Shown here piece by piece: positions 47,443-57,605 of a stretch of DNA of 64,000 nucleotides (positions are counted from its first letter, which is position 1; each line of letters starts with the position of its first letter). The DNA comes from Dasania marina DSM 21967. Lineage in GTDB: Bacteria; Pseudomonadota; Gammaproteobacteria; Pseudomonadales; Dasaniaceae. Both the position numbers and the translations under genes were made by a program. The notes under the pieces are model-generated. The model made no database searches. It was not told the DNA's origin and saw nothing but the letters and a program-made list of their open reading frames with translations. The stretch covers positions 232,528 through 296,527 of the forward strand of contig NZ_KB891575.1 of NCBI RefSeq assembly GCF_000373485.1. The letters run 5' to 3'.

Positions 47443-49785
47443 ATGGCCGCAGTAAATCCCACAACTACGTCGCTTTTTCGCCCAACCACTTTAGCGACCG
47501 CCCTTACCCTATGCGCCAGCATCAACCCCGCCATGGCTAACGATTATTCAGCCTGGGACTGGCTACCCGAACAAGAGCTCAACGACCAACAACGCTGCCA
47601 GATGGGCACCGGTTGTAAAGGCGCTTACGTAGAGCCTATAGCCGATTGGCCCGATGCCCAGCTACCGCCTGAAGAGGCCTCCTTACACGCGGGCGCCAAC
47701 CAGTCATTGATGACTGACGACTTGGTAGAGCTCAATGGTGAAGTGATAATAAGCAAAGGCCAACGTCGAATTAGCGCCGACAGCGCTACCCTTAATCGTC
47801 TTAGCAACATACTCAACCTCAAAGGCCATGTAGAAGTGCGCGAGCCCGGGGTATTGCTACGCTGTGATGCCGGCCAAATTAATACCAATAACGGCCTAGG
47901 GTCTTTTAGCAACGCCCATATACTCAATCACGATACCGGCTTGCGTATTAGCGCCGACCAAGCCGAGCACCCCAGCGAATTCAGTTTTACCTTTAGCGGC
48001 GCACGCTACACCCAATGCACCCCTGACGATGAAGTGTGGGTGATTAGCGCAGGGCAATTAGAGCTAGATCAGGCCACCGGCTGGGGCAGCGCCGAAGATG
48101 TAGTACTGCGAGTAAAAGATATACCGGTGTTTTACAGCCCCTACCTCAGCTTCCCCATAGATAAGCGCAGAAAAACCGGCTTTTTATGGCCCACCATCGC
48201 CAGCAACAATGGCAGCTTGGATTTATCCCTGCCCTATTATCTCAATATTGCCCCCAACGTTGACGCCACTCTTACCCCGCGTAAGGTAGGCTCACACGGT
48301 AATATGCTGGAAGCTGAAACCCGCTATTTAAATGAATACAGCTTCTGGACCTTAGCCGGGGCACAGCTCAATGACGATGAACTAGACGGCGACAAGCGCT
48401 GGCTGGGTAATATTCAGGAACGCGGCCGCATAGGCGAGTACTGGAGCCACCGCATAGACTACAGCAAGGCCAGCGACAGCGACTATTTACGCGATTTTAG
48501 CTTCGACAGCATTAACACCCAAAGGCAAAACCATTTAGCCCAAACCGGCACCGTCAACTTCCACTCGCAATACTGGCGCGGGCAAGTGCTGGTGCAAGAG
48601 CATCAAAGCTTAGACGCTGTTTATAACGCACCCTATAAGCGCCTGCCGCAAATCAGCCTGAGCAATCAAAGCCAGGGCGTAAACTTCAGCCCCGATTACT
48701 CGCTGTCGCTACAATTCACCGAATTTGATCATGAAGAATCGAAAGAAAAAGGCGGCAGCTTTGACAGCGGCCAGCGCCGTTACGCCGAAGCCGGGGTTAG
48801 CTTCCCTATGCGTTGGGCGCCGGGCTTTATTATCCCCAGCACCAAAATACGACACGTCAGTTACCAACTAGACGGATTGCAAGCTAGCGAAGAGGATAGC
48901 CCCGAAGCCACCGTAGCCTCAGGCTCGCTGGACATGGGCCTGATTTTTGAACGCCCCTTCAGCCTCAGTGATAGCAGCTACAAGCAAACTCTAGAGCCTC
49001 GCCTTTACCATTTATACAGCGACTACGAAGAGCAAAGCCAGCAACCTGACTTTGATAGCAAGGCGCTAAGCTTTAGCTACAACCAATTATTCAGAGACAG
49101 CCGCTTTATCGGCCACGACCGTTTAGACGACGCCAACCAAACCTCAGTGGGCGTCACCAGCCGCTATATCGATCAAAAAAGTGGCTTGGAAACTCTCACC
49201 CTAAGCGTGGGGCAAACCTTTTACTGGCAGGACAGGCGCATACAGGAAGACCTCAGCAACAGCCCCCTCAGCCAAGACAACTCGCAGCTCGCCACCGAGA
49301 TACGTTACCAACCCCACACCAATTTCTGGTTAAATAGCACCAGCCTGTGGGACACACGCCAAGACAAAATGGATGAGTTTGCGGTTAGCAGCCAATACAA
49401 CAATGACAAGACACTATTAAATGTGGGCTACCGTTTTCGCCGCGAAGATCCAGCCACCAGCAGCATAGAAGCACTGGAACAAGCCGACATATCCACAGTC
49501 ATAGCCCTTAACGATAGATGGCAGGCCATGGCTAGATTTCAATACGATGTCGCCGAAGACCGTTCACTAGAGGACCTCATCGGCATAGAATATCAAGACT
49601 GCTGCTGGCTAACCCGCATTGTTTACCAGCGCGCGGTCAAAAAATCCAACGCCAGCAACACTCTGGATACCGACCGCGATCATAAAATAGTTTTACAGTT
49701 TCAATTAAAAGGCTTGGGTGGCATAGGCAACAAGGCCATACGTCTACTACAGGAAAGCATTTTAGGATATGAAGAACGTGAATAA
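47443..49785 (+). CDS. lptD: LPS-assembly protein LptD
   Basis: This 780-residue outer-membrane protein has a signal peptide (~1-32), an N-terminal LptA-like beta-jellyroll (~75-220) and a C-terminal 26-strand barrel. The paired cysteines of LptD are present: Cys52 and Cys58 near the N-terminus and the Cys720-Cys721 pair in QDCCWLTR, which form the long-range disulfides needed for function. It inserts LPS into the outer leaflet with LptE. It overlaps surA by 17 bases. Confidence 0.96.
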   Translation: MAAVNPTTTSLFRPTTLATALTLCASINPAMANDYSAWDWLPEQELNDQQRCQMGTGCKGAYVEPIADWPDAQLPPEEASLHAGANQSLMTDDLVELNGEVIISKGQRRISADSATLNRLSNILNLKGHVEVREPGVLLRCDAGQINTNNGLGSFSNAHILNHDTGLRISADQAEHPSEFSFTFSGARYTQCTPDDEVWVISAGQLELDQATGWGSAEDVVLRVKDIPVFYSPYLSFPIDKRRKTGFLWPTIASNNGSLDLSLPYYLNIAPNVDATLTPRKVGSHGNMLEAETRYLNEYSFWTLAGAQLNDDELDGDKRWLGNIQERGRIGEYWSHRIDYSKASDSDYLRDFSFDSINTQRQNHLAQTGTVNFHSQYWRGQVLVQEHQSLDAVYNAPYKRLPQISLSNQSQGVNFSPDYSLSLQFTEFDHEESKEKGGSFDSGQRRYAEAGVSFPMRWAPGFIIPSTKIRHVSYQLDGLQASEEDSPEATVASGSLDMGLIFERPFSLSDSSYKQTLEPRLYHLYSDYEEQSQQPDFDSKALSFSYNQLFRDSRFIGHDRLDDANQTSVGVTSRYIDQKSGLETLTLSVGQTFYWQDRRIQEDLSNSPLSQDNSQLATEIRYQPHTNFWLNSTSLWDTRQDKMDEFAVSSQYNNDKTLLNVGYRFRREDPATSSIEALEQADISTVIALNDRWQAMARFQYDVAEDRSLEDLIGIEYQDCCWLTRIVYQRAVKKSNASNTLDTDRDHKIVLQFQLKGLGGIGNKAIRLLQESILGYEERE

Positions 49786-51091
49786 AAAAACATTAGCCAG
49801 TACCCTCTTGCGCCCTTTGTTACTAGGCGGTTTATTCAGCCTAGCAAGCCTGAGTTATAGCCAAGGCTCAGAGGCCGTTATCAGCACCCCCATAACATTG
49901 GACCGCATTATCGCCATCGTTGATGACGATGTTATTTTAGCCAGCGAATACCGCGAGCGTTACGAATCGGTCAAGGCTAACTTTGACGGCACCCAGCAAG
50001 CCCTGCCCGACGATAAAGAACTGCAGCGGCAAATACTGGATCAGTTGGTTTTAGAAAGCATACAACTGCAAATGGCCTACCGCGCCGGCGTGCGTATTAG
50101 CGACGAACAACTCAACGAAACACTGGGCCGCATCGCGCAACAAAACCGCGTAACTGTGGCGCAGTTTAAAACCATGCTAGAAAAAGAAGGCCGCTCTTAT
50201 ATCGCGGTGCGAGAACAAATTCGTAAAGATCTATTAATACAACGCGTGCAAAGCGGCAACGTCAGCCGTCGCATCCAAATTAGCGATCAGGAAATCGAAA
50301 ACTACCTAAGCTCAGAAGAAGGCAGAAAACTCACCGCCCCCGAGTACCGCTTTTTACATGCGCTAATTCCACTGGCCAGCGACGCCGGCCAAGCACAAGA
50401 AATTAAAGCCCAAGAATATGCCTATACGCTGACTCAAAAAGTCCGCAAGGGCGCTGAATTTAACAAAGTGGTAGGTGATGGCGGCCCTTACAATATTAAT
50501 AGCAGCGACTTAGGCTGGCGCAAACTGGATGACTTACCCGATTTTTTAACCGAGTCGGCTACCACCTTAGATCAAGGCCAAGTTGCCGACCCCATACGCA
50601 ACGCCAGTGGCTTTCACATCGTGCAACTGCTTAGCAAGCGCGGCGACGGCGAAATTATTCCGCAAACCCAGGCCAGACACATTTTATTAAAACCTTCAGC
50701 CATACGTGACGACAAAGCTACCGAAGCCGAAGTCAAAGCCCTGCGCCAACGCATACTCAACGGTGAAGATTTTGCCGAACTGGCCCGTGAATTTTCTGAA
50801 GACATAGGCTCAGCCAGCGAAGGCGGTGACCTGTCGTGGACCAACCCCGGCCAGTTAGTACCCGAGTTTCAAAAGGCCATGGACAGCACCAAAATTGACG
50901 GTGTCAGCCCCGCTTTTCGCAGCCAATACGGCTGGCATATACTGCAAGTATTAGGGCGTCGCGACAAAGACGTTACCGAGGACATGCGTCGCCGTATTGC
51001 AGGTAACCACTTGCACGATCGTAAATTTAAAGACGAACTACAAATTTGGCTACAACAAATTCGCGACGAAGCCTACGTTGACTACAAGTAA
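49769..51091 (+). CDS. surA: periplasmic chaperone/peptidyl-prolyl isomerase SurA
   Basis: This 440-residue protein has a signal peptide (~1-33), an N-terminal helical SurA domain (~45-170, LDRIIAIVDDDVILASEYRER) and two parvulin domains (~190-290 and ~300-400, the second with ARHILLKPS and GGDLSWTNPGQLVPEFQ). It helps outer-membrane proteins such as LptD fold, which fits its coupling to lptD. Confidence 0.96.
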   Translation: MKNVNKKTLASTLLRPLLLGGLFSLASLSYSQGSEAVISTPITLDRIIAIVDDDVILASEYRERYESVKANFDGTQQALPDDKELQRQILDQLVLESIQLQMAYRAGVRISDEQLNETLGRIAQQNRVTVAQFKTMLEKEGRSYIAVREQIRKDLLIQRVQSGNVSRRIQISDQEIENYLSSEEGRKLTAPEYRFLHALIPLASDAGQAQEIKAQEYAYTLTQKVRKGAEFNKVVGDGGPYNINSSDLGWRKLDDLPDFLTESATTLDQGQVADPIRNASGFHIVQLLSKRGDGEIIPQTQARHILLKPSAIRDDKATEAEVKALRQRILNGEDFAELAREFSEDIGSASEGGDLSWTNPGQLVPEFQKAMDSTKIDGVSPAFRSQYGWHILQVLGRRDKDVTEDMRRRIAGNHLHDRKFKDELQIWLQQIRDEAYVDYK

Positions 51092-51128
51092 GCAAATAAA
51101 CATCTAAACAGATAAACCGCAGCCCACC

Positions 51129-52115
51129 ATGACTCTACGCATAGCATTAACCGCCGGCGAACCTGCCGGCATAGGCCCCGACCTCTGCGTGCAACTCGCA
51201 CAGCAAACGCTAAATATAGAGTTAGTGGTCATTGCCGACCCCGAGCTGCTGCAGCAACGCGCCCAGCAATTACAACTGCCGCTGCGCATACGGCTGTTCG
51301 ATGCCGATGCGCCAGTACAGTGCAGTGTAGCCGGAGAACTGTGTGTTATGCCCATAGCACTGCGCCAGCCCTGTCAGGCGCAGCAACTCAACCCGGCCAA
51401 TGCCAGCTATGTGTTAGACACTTTACAAGCCGCTATCGATGGCTGCGTAAACAAAGACTTTGCCGCTATGGTCACCGCCCCCGTGCATAAGGGCGTGATT
51501 AACGATGCCGGCATCGCCTTTAGCGGCCACACCGAATTTTTAGCCCAGCAGACCAATACACCACAAGTGGTGATGATGCTGGCCACCGAAGGGCTACGAG
51601 TCGCCCTAGTCACCACCCATTTACCGCTCAGCGCCGTACCTGCTGCCATCACCGGCGAGCTAGTGAGCAGCGTTACCCGTATCTTGCACCGCGACTTACA
51701 GCAGCAATTTGGCATCGACCAGCCGCGCATTATCGTGCTGGGGCTTAATCCCCACGCGGGCGAAAGCGGCCACATGGGCCGTGAAGAAATAGACATCATA
51801 GAACCCTGCCTGCAACAGCTGCGCGCAGAGGGCATAAACTTACAGGGGCCACTGCCCGCCGACACCGCCTTTAACGAAAAATACCTGCAGCACTGCGACG
51901 CCGTGCTAGCGATGTATCACGACCAAGGCCTGCCCGTACTTAAATACAAGGGCTTTGGCCAAGCGGTAAATATCACCCTAGGGCTGCCGATAATTCGTAC
52001 CTCGGTAGACCACGGCACCGCCTTAGATTTAGCCGGCACCGGCAAAGCCGATGGCGGCAGCTTACAAACTGCGCTTAACTATGCCATTAGCATGGCCACC
52101 AATGCTAAGCGCTAA
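51129..52115 (+). CDS. pdxA: 4-hydroxythreonine-4-phosphate dehydrogenase
   Basis: This 328-residue protein has the family start [13 protein letters not shown], metal ligands in the GHTEFLAQQ and NPHAGE segments, and [16 protein letters not shown] with the third metal-binding His. It catalyses a step of pyridoxal phosphate synthesis. It lies 37 bases after surA. Confidence 0.97.
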   Translation: MTLRIALTAGEPAGIGPDLCVQLAQQTLNIELVVIADPELLQQRAQQLQLPLRIRLFDADAPVQCSVAGELCVMPIALRQPCQAQQLNPANASYVLDTLQAAIDGCVNKDFAAMVTAPVHKGVINDAGIAFSGHTEFLAQQTNTPQVVMMLATEGLRVALVTTHLPLSAVPAAITGELVSSVTRILHRDLQQQFGIDQPRIIVLGLNPHAGESGHMGREEIDIIEPCLQQLRAEGINLQGPLPADTAFNEKYLQHCDAVLAMYHDQGLPVLKYKGFGQAVNITLGLPIIRTSVDHGTALDLAGTGKADGGSLQTALNYAISMATNAKR

Positions 52116-52178
52116 GCCTGCGCCATTAAAAGCTAAAGCCTAATACCTTACAACTACACCTAACACTGATACCTTTAT

Positions 52179-52958
52179 ATGACAGAGCATCGCGCCAGAA
52201 AACGCTTCGGCCAAAACTTTTTAACCGACCATGGGATTATTCATCGTATAGCGCGCTCTATTAAAGCTGGACCTAATGATCACCTGGTAGAAATAGGCCC
52301 CGGCCAAGGCGCCTTAACCGACGAGCTATTAGCCGCCGGCGCACCGCTGGATGCCATAGAGCTAGATCGCGACTTAGTGCCCATACTGCAGCAGCGCTTT
52401 GCCGACGAGGCGCACTTCACTCTGCACCAAGGTGACGCACTGGCCTTTGATTTTGCCTCACTGCAAAAAAACGATGAGCAACTGCGCATAGTAGGCAACC
52501 TGCCCTATAATATTTCTACACCGTTAATCTTTCACCTGCTAACTCATCAGCACCTGATTAAAGACATGCATTTTATGCTGCAGCTGGAAGTGGTACAGCG
52601 TATGTCGGCACAACCCAGTACTAAAAACTACGGCCGCCTAGGCATCATGTGCCAATACTATTGCAAGGTAGAAATGCTGTTTGAAGTACCGCCTGAATCC
52701 TTTGACCCCAAGCCCAAGGTGCAGTCGGCGATAGTGCGGCTCACGCCGCACCAAGAACTGCCCCATGTCGCCAAGGACCTAAGCAAACTCGATAGCGTAC
52801 TACGCACCACGTTTAATATGCGACGTAAAACTTTACGCAACTCGCTTAAACAATTGTTTAGCGAGGCCGATATAGAGGCTTTAGGTATAGACCCCAGCGC
52901 CAGGCCTGAAACTCTCAGCCTGGAAGAATTTGTTCGGCTCAGCAACGCAATAAGTTAA
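52179..52958 (+). CDS. rsmA: 16S rRNA (adenine1518-N6/adenine1519-N6) dimethyltransferase
   Basis: This 259-residue KsgA protein has KRFGQNFLTD, the SAM motif EIGPGQGALTDELL, and the catalytic NLPYNIS motif followed by FHLL. It dimethylates two adenines of 16S rRNA. It is followed after four bases by apaG, the usual order. Confidence 0.97.
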   Translation: MTEHRARKRFGQNFLTDHGIIHRIARSIKAGPNDHLVEIGPGQGALTDELLAAGAPLDAIELDRDLVPILQQRFADEAHFTLHQGDALAFDFASLQKNDEQLRIVGNLPYNISTPLIFHLLTHQHLIKDMHFMLQLEVVQRMSAQPSTKNYGRLGIMCQYYCKVEMLFEVPPESFDPKPKVQSAIVRLTPHQELPHVAKDLSKLDSVLRTTFNMRRKTLRNSLKQLFSEADIEALGIDPSARPETLSLEEFVRLSNAIS

Positions 52959-52962
52959 TACT

Positions 52963-53349
52963 ATGACCGCCACCCCCAGTTCACACCCTATTGTTATAGA
53001 CGTAGCCACGGCCTTTTTAGCGGAGCAATCAGCCCCTAAACACCAACGCTATGCCTTCTCTTATACCATCACCATTAAAAATGATGGCGATGAAAACGTA
53101 CAGCTATTAAGCCGCCACTGGTTGATTACCGACAGCGACAACCGCGTGCAGGAAGTGCGCGGCGAAGGCGTAGTCGGGCAACAGCCCACCATCGCCCCCG
53201 GCGAGAGCTACCAGTACACCAGCGGTGCTCTTTTAGAAACCGCAGCCGGCACGATGGAAGGCAGCTACCAAATGATTAGCGCCAGCGGAGAATTATTTGA
53301 GGCCCCTGTCGCCACCTTTTCACTGATACACCCCTCGGCGCTACATTAA
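52963..53349 (+). CDS. apaG: ApaG domain protein
   Basis: This 128-residue Fn3-like protein has the family features: YAFSYTITIKNDGDENVQLLSRHW, GEGVVGQQPTIAPGE and TMEGSYQM. Its function is uncertain; it always accompanies apaH and ksgA. It lies four bases after rsmA and 33 before apaH. Confidence 0.95.
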   Translation: MTATPSSHPIVIDVATAFLAEQSAPKHQRYAFSYTITIKNDGDENVQLLSRHWLITDSDNRVQEVRGEGVVGQQPTIAPGESYQYTSGALLETAAGTMEGSYQMISASGELFEAPVATFSLIHPSALH

Positions 53350-53382
53350 ATAGCCCAAAACTGTAAAACAGATGAGCACACT

Positions 53383-54213
53383 ATGACCCGCTACGCTGTA
53401 GGCGATCTACAAGGCTGTTTAAAACCTCTGCAGTGTTTGCTGCAAAGGGTGGATTTTAAGCCGCAACAGGATCAACTCTGGCTGGTGGGTGACTTAATCA
53501 ACCGCGGCCCCGAATCTTTAGCGACGCTACGTTTTTTAAAATCTTTGGGCGACTGCACCCGCATAGTCTTGGGCAACCACGACTTACATTTTTTAGCCAT
53601 CGCCTATGGTACTTCTACCCCTAGACCTCACGATACTCTGGATGAATTATTACAGGCCCCCGACCGGGATGCGTTAGTGGCTTGGTTAATTCAGCAGCCG
53701 TTAATGCACCGCGACCCCTGCGGCGATTACTGCATGAGCCACGCCGGCATTGCACCGCAGTGGTCTATAGCCGAGGCCGAAGGCTACGCACGCGAAGTAG
53801 AGCAGATTTTACAAAGCGATAAGGCCATCGAATTTTTTAAGCATATGTATGGCAACAACCCAGCGGGCTGGCAACAGGATTTACAGGGCTGGCCGCGCTA
53901 CCGCACCATCACCAATTATTTTACCCGCATGCGCTACTGCGGCCCTCAAGGCGAGTTAGATTTAAACAACAAAAGCAATATCGCCCCGGCAAACTTTCAC
54001 CCGTGGTTTAGCCACCCACTGCGCAGCACTCAGCAACAACAAATCATCTTTGGCCACTGGGCAGCGCTACAAGGAAAAACCAACAGCGATAATATTTTTG
54101 CCCTAGACACCGGCTGCGCCTGGAAAGGGCATATGTCATTAATGAACTTAGAAACACAACAAATAGAAATCTGTGATTGTGGGGAAGACCAGTCTCTAGT
54201 TCCTAGTTCCTAG
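53383..54213 (+). CDS. apaH: diadenosine tetraphosphatase (symmetrical)
   Basis: This 276-residue metallophosphatase has GDLQGCLKPL, GDLINRGPESLATL, GNHDLHF and SHAGIAPQW. It splits Ap4A to two ADP. The last residues (SLVPSS) and the stop codon come from the CTAGTTC repeat array, so the natural C-terminus of this protein has been altered or extended by the repeat. Confidence 0.95.
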   Translation: MTRYAVGDLQGCLKPLQCLLQRVDFKPQQDQLWLVGDLINRGPESLATLRFLKSLGDCTRIVLGNHDLHFLAIAYGTSTPRPHDTLDELLQAPDRDALVAWLIQQPLMHRDPCGDYCMSHAGIAPQWSIAEAEGYAREVEQILQSDKAIEFFKHMYGNNPAGWQQDLQGWPRYRTITNYFTRMRYCGPQGELDLNNKSNIAPANFHPWFSHPLRSTQQQQIIFGHWAALQGKTNSDNIFALDTGCAWKGHMSLMNLETQQIEICDCGEDQSLVPSS

Positions 54214-54339
54214 TTCCTAGTTCCTAGTTCCTAGTTCCTAGTTCCTAAAATCTTTACTAGCGACTAGCCGCTGTCAACTGCTTTCTGCCGTTCATCTAGC
54301 GACTAGAGACTATCAACTAGTGACTTTTCTAACTAGAGA
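54196..54339. repeat. 7-base periodic repeat array: CTAGTTC x7 plus degenerate CTAGNNN units
   Basis: Seven perfect CTAGTTC copies (54196-54244) are followed by CTAGCGA, CTAGCCG, CTGTCAA, CTGCTTT and CTGCCGT (54257-54291), then CTAGCGA, CTAGAGA, CTATCAA, CTAGTGA and CTTTTCT (54296-54330), and CTAGAGA at 54333-54339. It enters both convergent genes: apaH on the left and the LysE-type gene on the right (its TAG stop is 54333-54335). Confidence 0.85.
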
Positions 54340-54947
54340 CTGAAAAAAATCAACCTCAACCCCACCAACACTAACACCGCAGCAAATAAGCGCTGCAGCC
54401 AAACCGTATGCTCAGCAAAACGCTGCTGCATAAACCCTTGGCTTGATAATAACGCCACTAGGCAATACCACAGGCCATCCACTACTGTAACCGTAGCCAC
54501 TAAGATGCCTTTGTGCAGCCAAGTTAAATCAGCATGTAAAAACTGGCTAAATAAGGCGGTAAAAAATATCAGCAGCTTGGGGTTTAAAAAGGCGATAAAA
54601 AAACCTTCCCTAGCGCTACTAACAGTTGCCTGCTGGCGCGGCTGCTCACCGGATTGAGGGCTATTGGCAGCCCGCAACACATTGAAGCCTAGATAGATTA
54701 GATATAAGGCCCCGGCTATTTTAATCAGCCAAAACACCGTAGGCATAGCCAACATCAATACCGCCAGCCCGGTCACCGTCAGCAGCGCATAAACCCCCAC
54801 CCCCAAGGCATGAAATAGCGCCGTCACCGCCCCCTGAGAAAAACCACCGCGCAGCGTGTTTTGCACCACCACCGCCAAGCTGGGACCAGGCATAGCCGCC
54901 CCTAAAGCACACACCAACAGCAAAGATGACCACTGCGTTAACGTCAT
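54333..54947 (-). CDS. LysE family amino-acid exporter
   Basis: This 204-residue membrane protein has about six helices and the LysE/RhtB motif PGPSLAVV (near residues 21-28), followed by GAVTALFHALGVGVY. It exports an amino acid or related compound; the substrate is unknown. Its final residues and stop fall inside the heptad array. It is divergent from the TonB receptor at 55098. Confidence 0.88.
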   Translation of the reverse strand: MTLTQWSSLLLVCALGAAMPGPSLAVVVQNTLRGGFSQGAVTALFHALGVGVYALLTVTGLAVLMLAMPTVFWLIKIAGALYLIYLGFNVLRAANSPQSGEQPRQQATVSSAREGFFIAFLNPKLLIFFTALFSQFLHADLTWLHKGILVATVTVVDGLWYCLVALLSSQGFMQQRFAEHTVWLQRLFAAVLVLVGLRLIFFSL

Positions 54948-55097
54948 TTAGCACCTCTAAATAAATATATGCACACAAACTTGCAGGCTAAGTTAGCCAC
55001 TACTAATCTTAGCTGAGTGATTGCACCACAAAACAACAATAAACACCGCTTTTAGCCATAACAATCATAATAAGCTCTATAGCCCGGAGACAGCATC

Positions 55098-57485
55098 ATG
55101 CGAAAACTCAATATCAACAAAGCACTACTCCCCACCTTAATTGCCACCGCCGTCAGCAGTGTAAGCTATGCGGCACCAGCACTGGAAGAGGTGATGGTCA
55201 CGGCCACTAAGCGCAGCGTGTCCATCCAAGACATACCTTTCTCAATTAACGCGCAATCGCAGGCAGATATACAACGCTCTGGCGCTGGAGGCCTAGAAGA
55301 CTTATCTAGAAATATTGCAGGCCTAAGCATCCAAAATTTAGGCCCCGGCCAAAGCCAAGTGGCGATACGAGGTGTTTCAGCAGGTCAAATCGTTCGTGAC
55401 CAGCCAGGTGTTAAAGAACAGGTAGGCGTCTATCTTGACGAGTCAGTTATATCACTTTCACTGTTCACGCCAGACTTTGACCTATTCGACCTGAATCGAG
55501 TAGAGACACTGCGCGGCCCCCAGGGAACCTTGTTTGGTTCAGGCTCAGTTGGCGGCACACTACGCTACATTACTAACCAGCCAAACTTCGATGACGTAGA
55601 AGGCCTGCTCGAGGCGGACTTACATACGGTAACTGACGGTGAAGAAGGCGGCCATTTAAAAGGCGCCATTAATGTTCCCTTATCAGACACTGTTGCCGTT
55701 CGCGCTGTAGGCTACCACACCGAATACGCGGGTTACATTGACGCCCTAGGTGAAGGTGGCAGCAAAAAAGAAGACGTTAACTCCGGTACGCGTAGCGGTA
55801 CGCGTATCACCGTTAAGTTTCAACCTTCTGAGAAATTAGCGATAACACCTCGGGTTGTTTACCAAGAAATAGAAGCCGACGGCAACAACCGCCAAGAAGT
55901 TTATAACCTCTATGCCAATCCATACACCACAACTCGACCAGCTATTCAGTTAGATGAGCGAGAGCAGTATTTACTCCTAGACGAAAGTTTTTCTGATGAG
56001 ACCCTAGTTACCGATTTAGTCGTTAATTACAGCTTTGAAAACTTCGATCTAACATCCATAACCAGTTATACCGAACGCGACATTTTAGTAAGTCGTGATG
56101 CTAGCGCCTTAACCGGCAGTGTTTCGGCCGATTTTGGCCTGCCAGACGCAGGCATTTTGCTACCATCCAACCTTCGTGACACAACGGATGTAGAGCAAAC
56201 AACCCAAGAGCTGCGCTTGAGCTCTACCAATGATAGCCCGCTACAGTGGGTTGCTGGTGTCTTTTATGCCGACACTGACCGCTCATACACCCAAAGGCTA
56301 CCCACTCCAGGCTATGATGCTTACGGCAGCCTCATCGAGGCAAATCTACCATTACCCACGGGTACTTACTTGGCAGTAGCAAACGGCTTCCCTGCCAACT
56401 CCCCCTATAGTGCCGATCTATCTTACACGCTGGAACAAACCGCAATTTTTGGTGAAGCCTCATACGAGATTAGCGATCAGCTACAACTAACATTGGGCAC
56501 ACGCTTTTATGACTACGAAGAGTCACGTAAACACTCTACTGGCGGCATCTTTTCTAACGCCGACCCTGTAAGCAGTGAAAAAACAGCTTCCGATGGTTTT
56601 ACCTCACGCATAATGGCCAGCTACGACCTTAATGACGACACCACCTTCAACACCCAAATATCTCAAGGCTTCCGCCTTGGCGGTGTCAACGACCCACTTA
56701 ATGAAAGTCTTTGCGAAGGAAACGACTTAGCCACTTTTGGTGGATTCCAAGCCTATGACGATGAAACACTGACCAACTATGAAGTCGGTGTTAAATCTAA
56801 AGTTGGTAGTTCAATGACCTTCAATGCCGCTGCATTTTATGCCGACATTGAAGATCTTCAAGTTACCCTCGATGCAGGATCTTGCTCTTCACGTATTTCA
56901 TTCAACGTACCCGATGCACATACTGTGGGTATAGAGCTTGAATTAAAAGCTCAGCCCATGGAAGGCTTAGAGCTCACGGTCGCTACAAGCTACATTGAAT
57001 CAGAATTCGACTCTACGGTTAAGGATGGTGACGGCAATGTTCTTGGTGGCGTTAAAGACGGTAACAGCTTAGCCTCTGTTCCAGAGTTTCAAATTGCCGC
57101 AACAGCAAGTTATTACTTTGCTGCCGATGCCTTAGTTTCTGGCGCAGAAGCCTTTGTCTCAGCAACGATTCAGCATGTGGGTGAACGCTACACCCAACCT
57201 AGCGATCAAGTCGCTGGTGCAGGTAATTTTACCCACGGCTATACTTTCGGCGGCGCAGTAGGTGATGAAACAACGTCTGTAGATCTAGAGCTTGAATCCT
57301 ACGAACTGCTTAACGTAAGCGCTGGATTAATTAATGGTGAATGGGAAACCGTTGTTTACGTTAATAACGTCGCCGATGAAAATGTAAATCAATCTTTTGA
57401 TAGAGAACGTGGCGGTAAAGCACGTTTAGGCTTCCGTACTAATCAACCCCGCACCGTTGGTGTAACCGTACGTAAGAGCTTCTAA
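55098..57485 (+). CDS. TonB-dependent outer membrane receptor
   Basis: This 795-residue receptor has a signal peptide (~1-26), a TonB-box-like EEVMVTATKR, a plug domain (~30-160, with VAIRGVSAGQ and VETLRGPQGTLFGSGSVGGTLRY) and a barrel ending in VRKSF. It resembles receptors of marine bacteria for plant- or algae-derived or aromatic compounds; the substrate cannot be told from the sequence. No riboswitch was found upstream. It is followed by a strong terminator. Confidence 0.9.
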   Translation: MRKLNINKALLPTLIATAVSSVSYAAPALEEVMVTATKRSVSIQDIPFSINAQSQADIQRSGAGGLEDLSRNIAGLSIQNLGPGQSQVAIRGVSAGQIVRDQPGVKEQVGVYLDESVISLSLFTPDFDLFDLNRVETLRGPQGTLFGSGSVGGTLRYITNQPNFDDVEGLLEADLHTVTDGEEGGHLKGAINVPLSDTVAVRAVGYHTEYAGYIDALGEGGSKKEDVNSGTRSGTRITVKFQPSEKLAITPRVVYQEIEADGNNRQEVYNLYANPYTTTRPAIQLDEREQYLLLDESFSDETLVTDLVVNYSFENFDLTSITSYTERDILVSRDASALTGSVSADFGLPDAGILLPSNLRDTTDVEQTTQELRLSSTNDSPLQWVAGVFYADTDRSYTQRLPTPGYDAYGSLIEANLPLPTGTYLAVANGFPANSPYSADLSYTLEQTAIFGEASYEISDQLQLTLGTRFYDYEESRKHSTGGIFSNADPVSSEKTASDGFTSRIMASYDLNDDTTFNTQISQGFRLGGVNDPLNESLCEGNDLATFGGFQAYDDETLTNYEVGVKSKVGSSMTFNAAAFYADIEDLQVTLDAGSCSSRISFNVPDAHTVGIELELKAQPMEGLELTVATSYIESEFDSTVKDGDGNVLGGVKDGNSLASVPEFQIAATASYYFAADALVSGAEAFVSATIQHVGERYTQPSDQVAGAGNFTHGYTFGGAVGDETTSVDLELESYELLNVSAGLINGEWETVVYVNNVADENVNQSFDRERGGKARLGFRTNQPRTVGVTVRKSF

Positions 57486-57501
57486 ACTTAAAACAGCATT
57501 C

Positions 57502-57527
57502 AAAGGGCGCTACGGCGCCCTTTTTTA
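57502..57527 (+). terminator. intrinsic terminator after the TonB receptor
   Basis: AAGGGCGC / GCGCCCTT stem with a 4-base loop and a following T-run, starting 17 bases after the stop. Confidence 0.9.
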
Positions 57528-57568
57528 TTGCCAGTTTTTTATCCTCAAGGAATAAGCCAAGCATAAAG

Positions 57569-57603
57569 CTAGCGACTATAGACCAGCGACTGTAAACTAT
57601 CCC
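57569..57603. repeat. 7-base periodic repeat array before cca
   Basis: CTAGCGA, CTATAGA, CCAGCGA, CTGTAAA, CTATCCC in phase, ending two bases before the cca ATG at 57606. It therefore occupies the ribosome-binding region. Confidence 0.7.
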
Positions 57604-57605
57604 CC

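Noticed and set aside
47352..47540. Short open frame overlapping the lptD start
   Set aside because: It lies out of frame over the lptD signal peptide, has no family match, and contains a simple duplicated stretch (two near-identical ITELVIAELVIA pieces).
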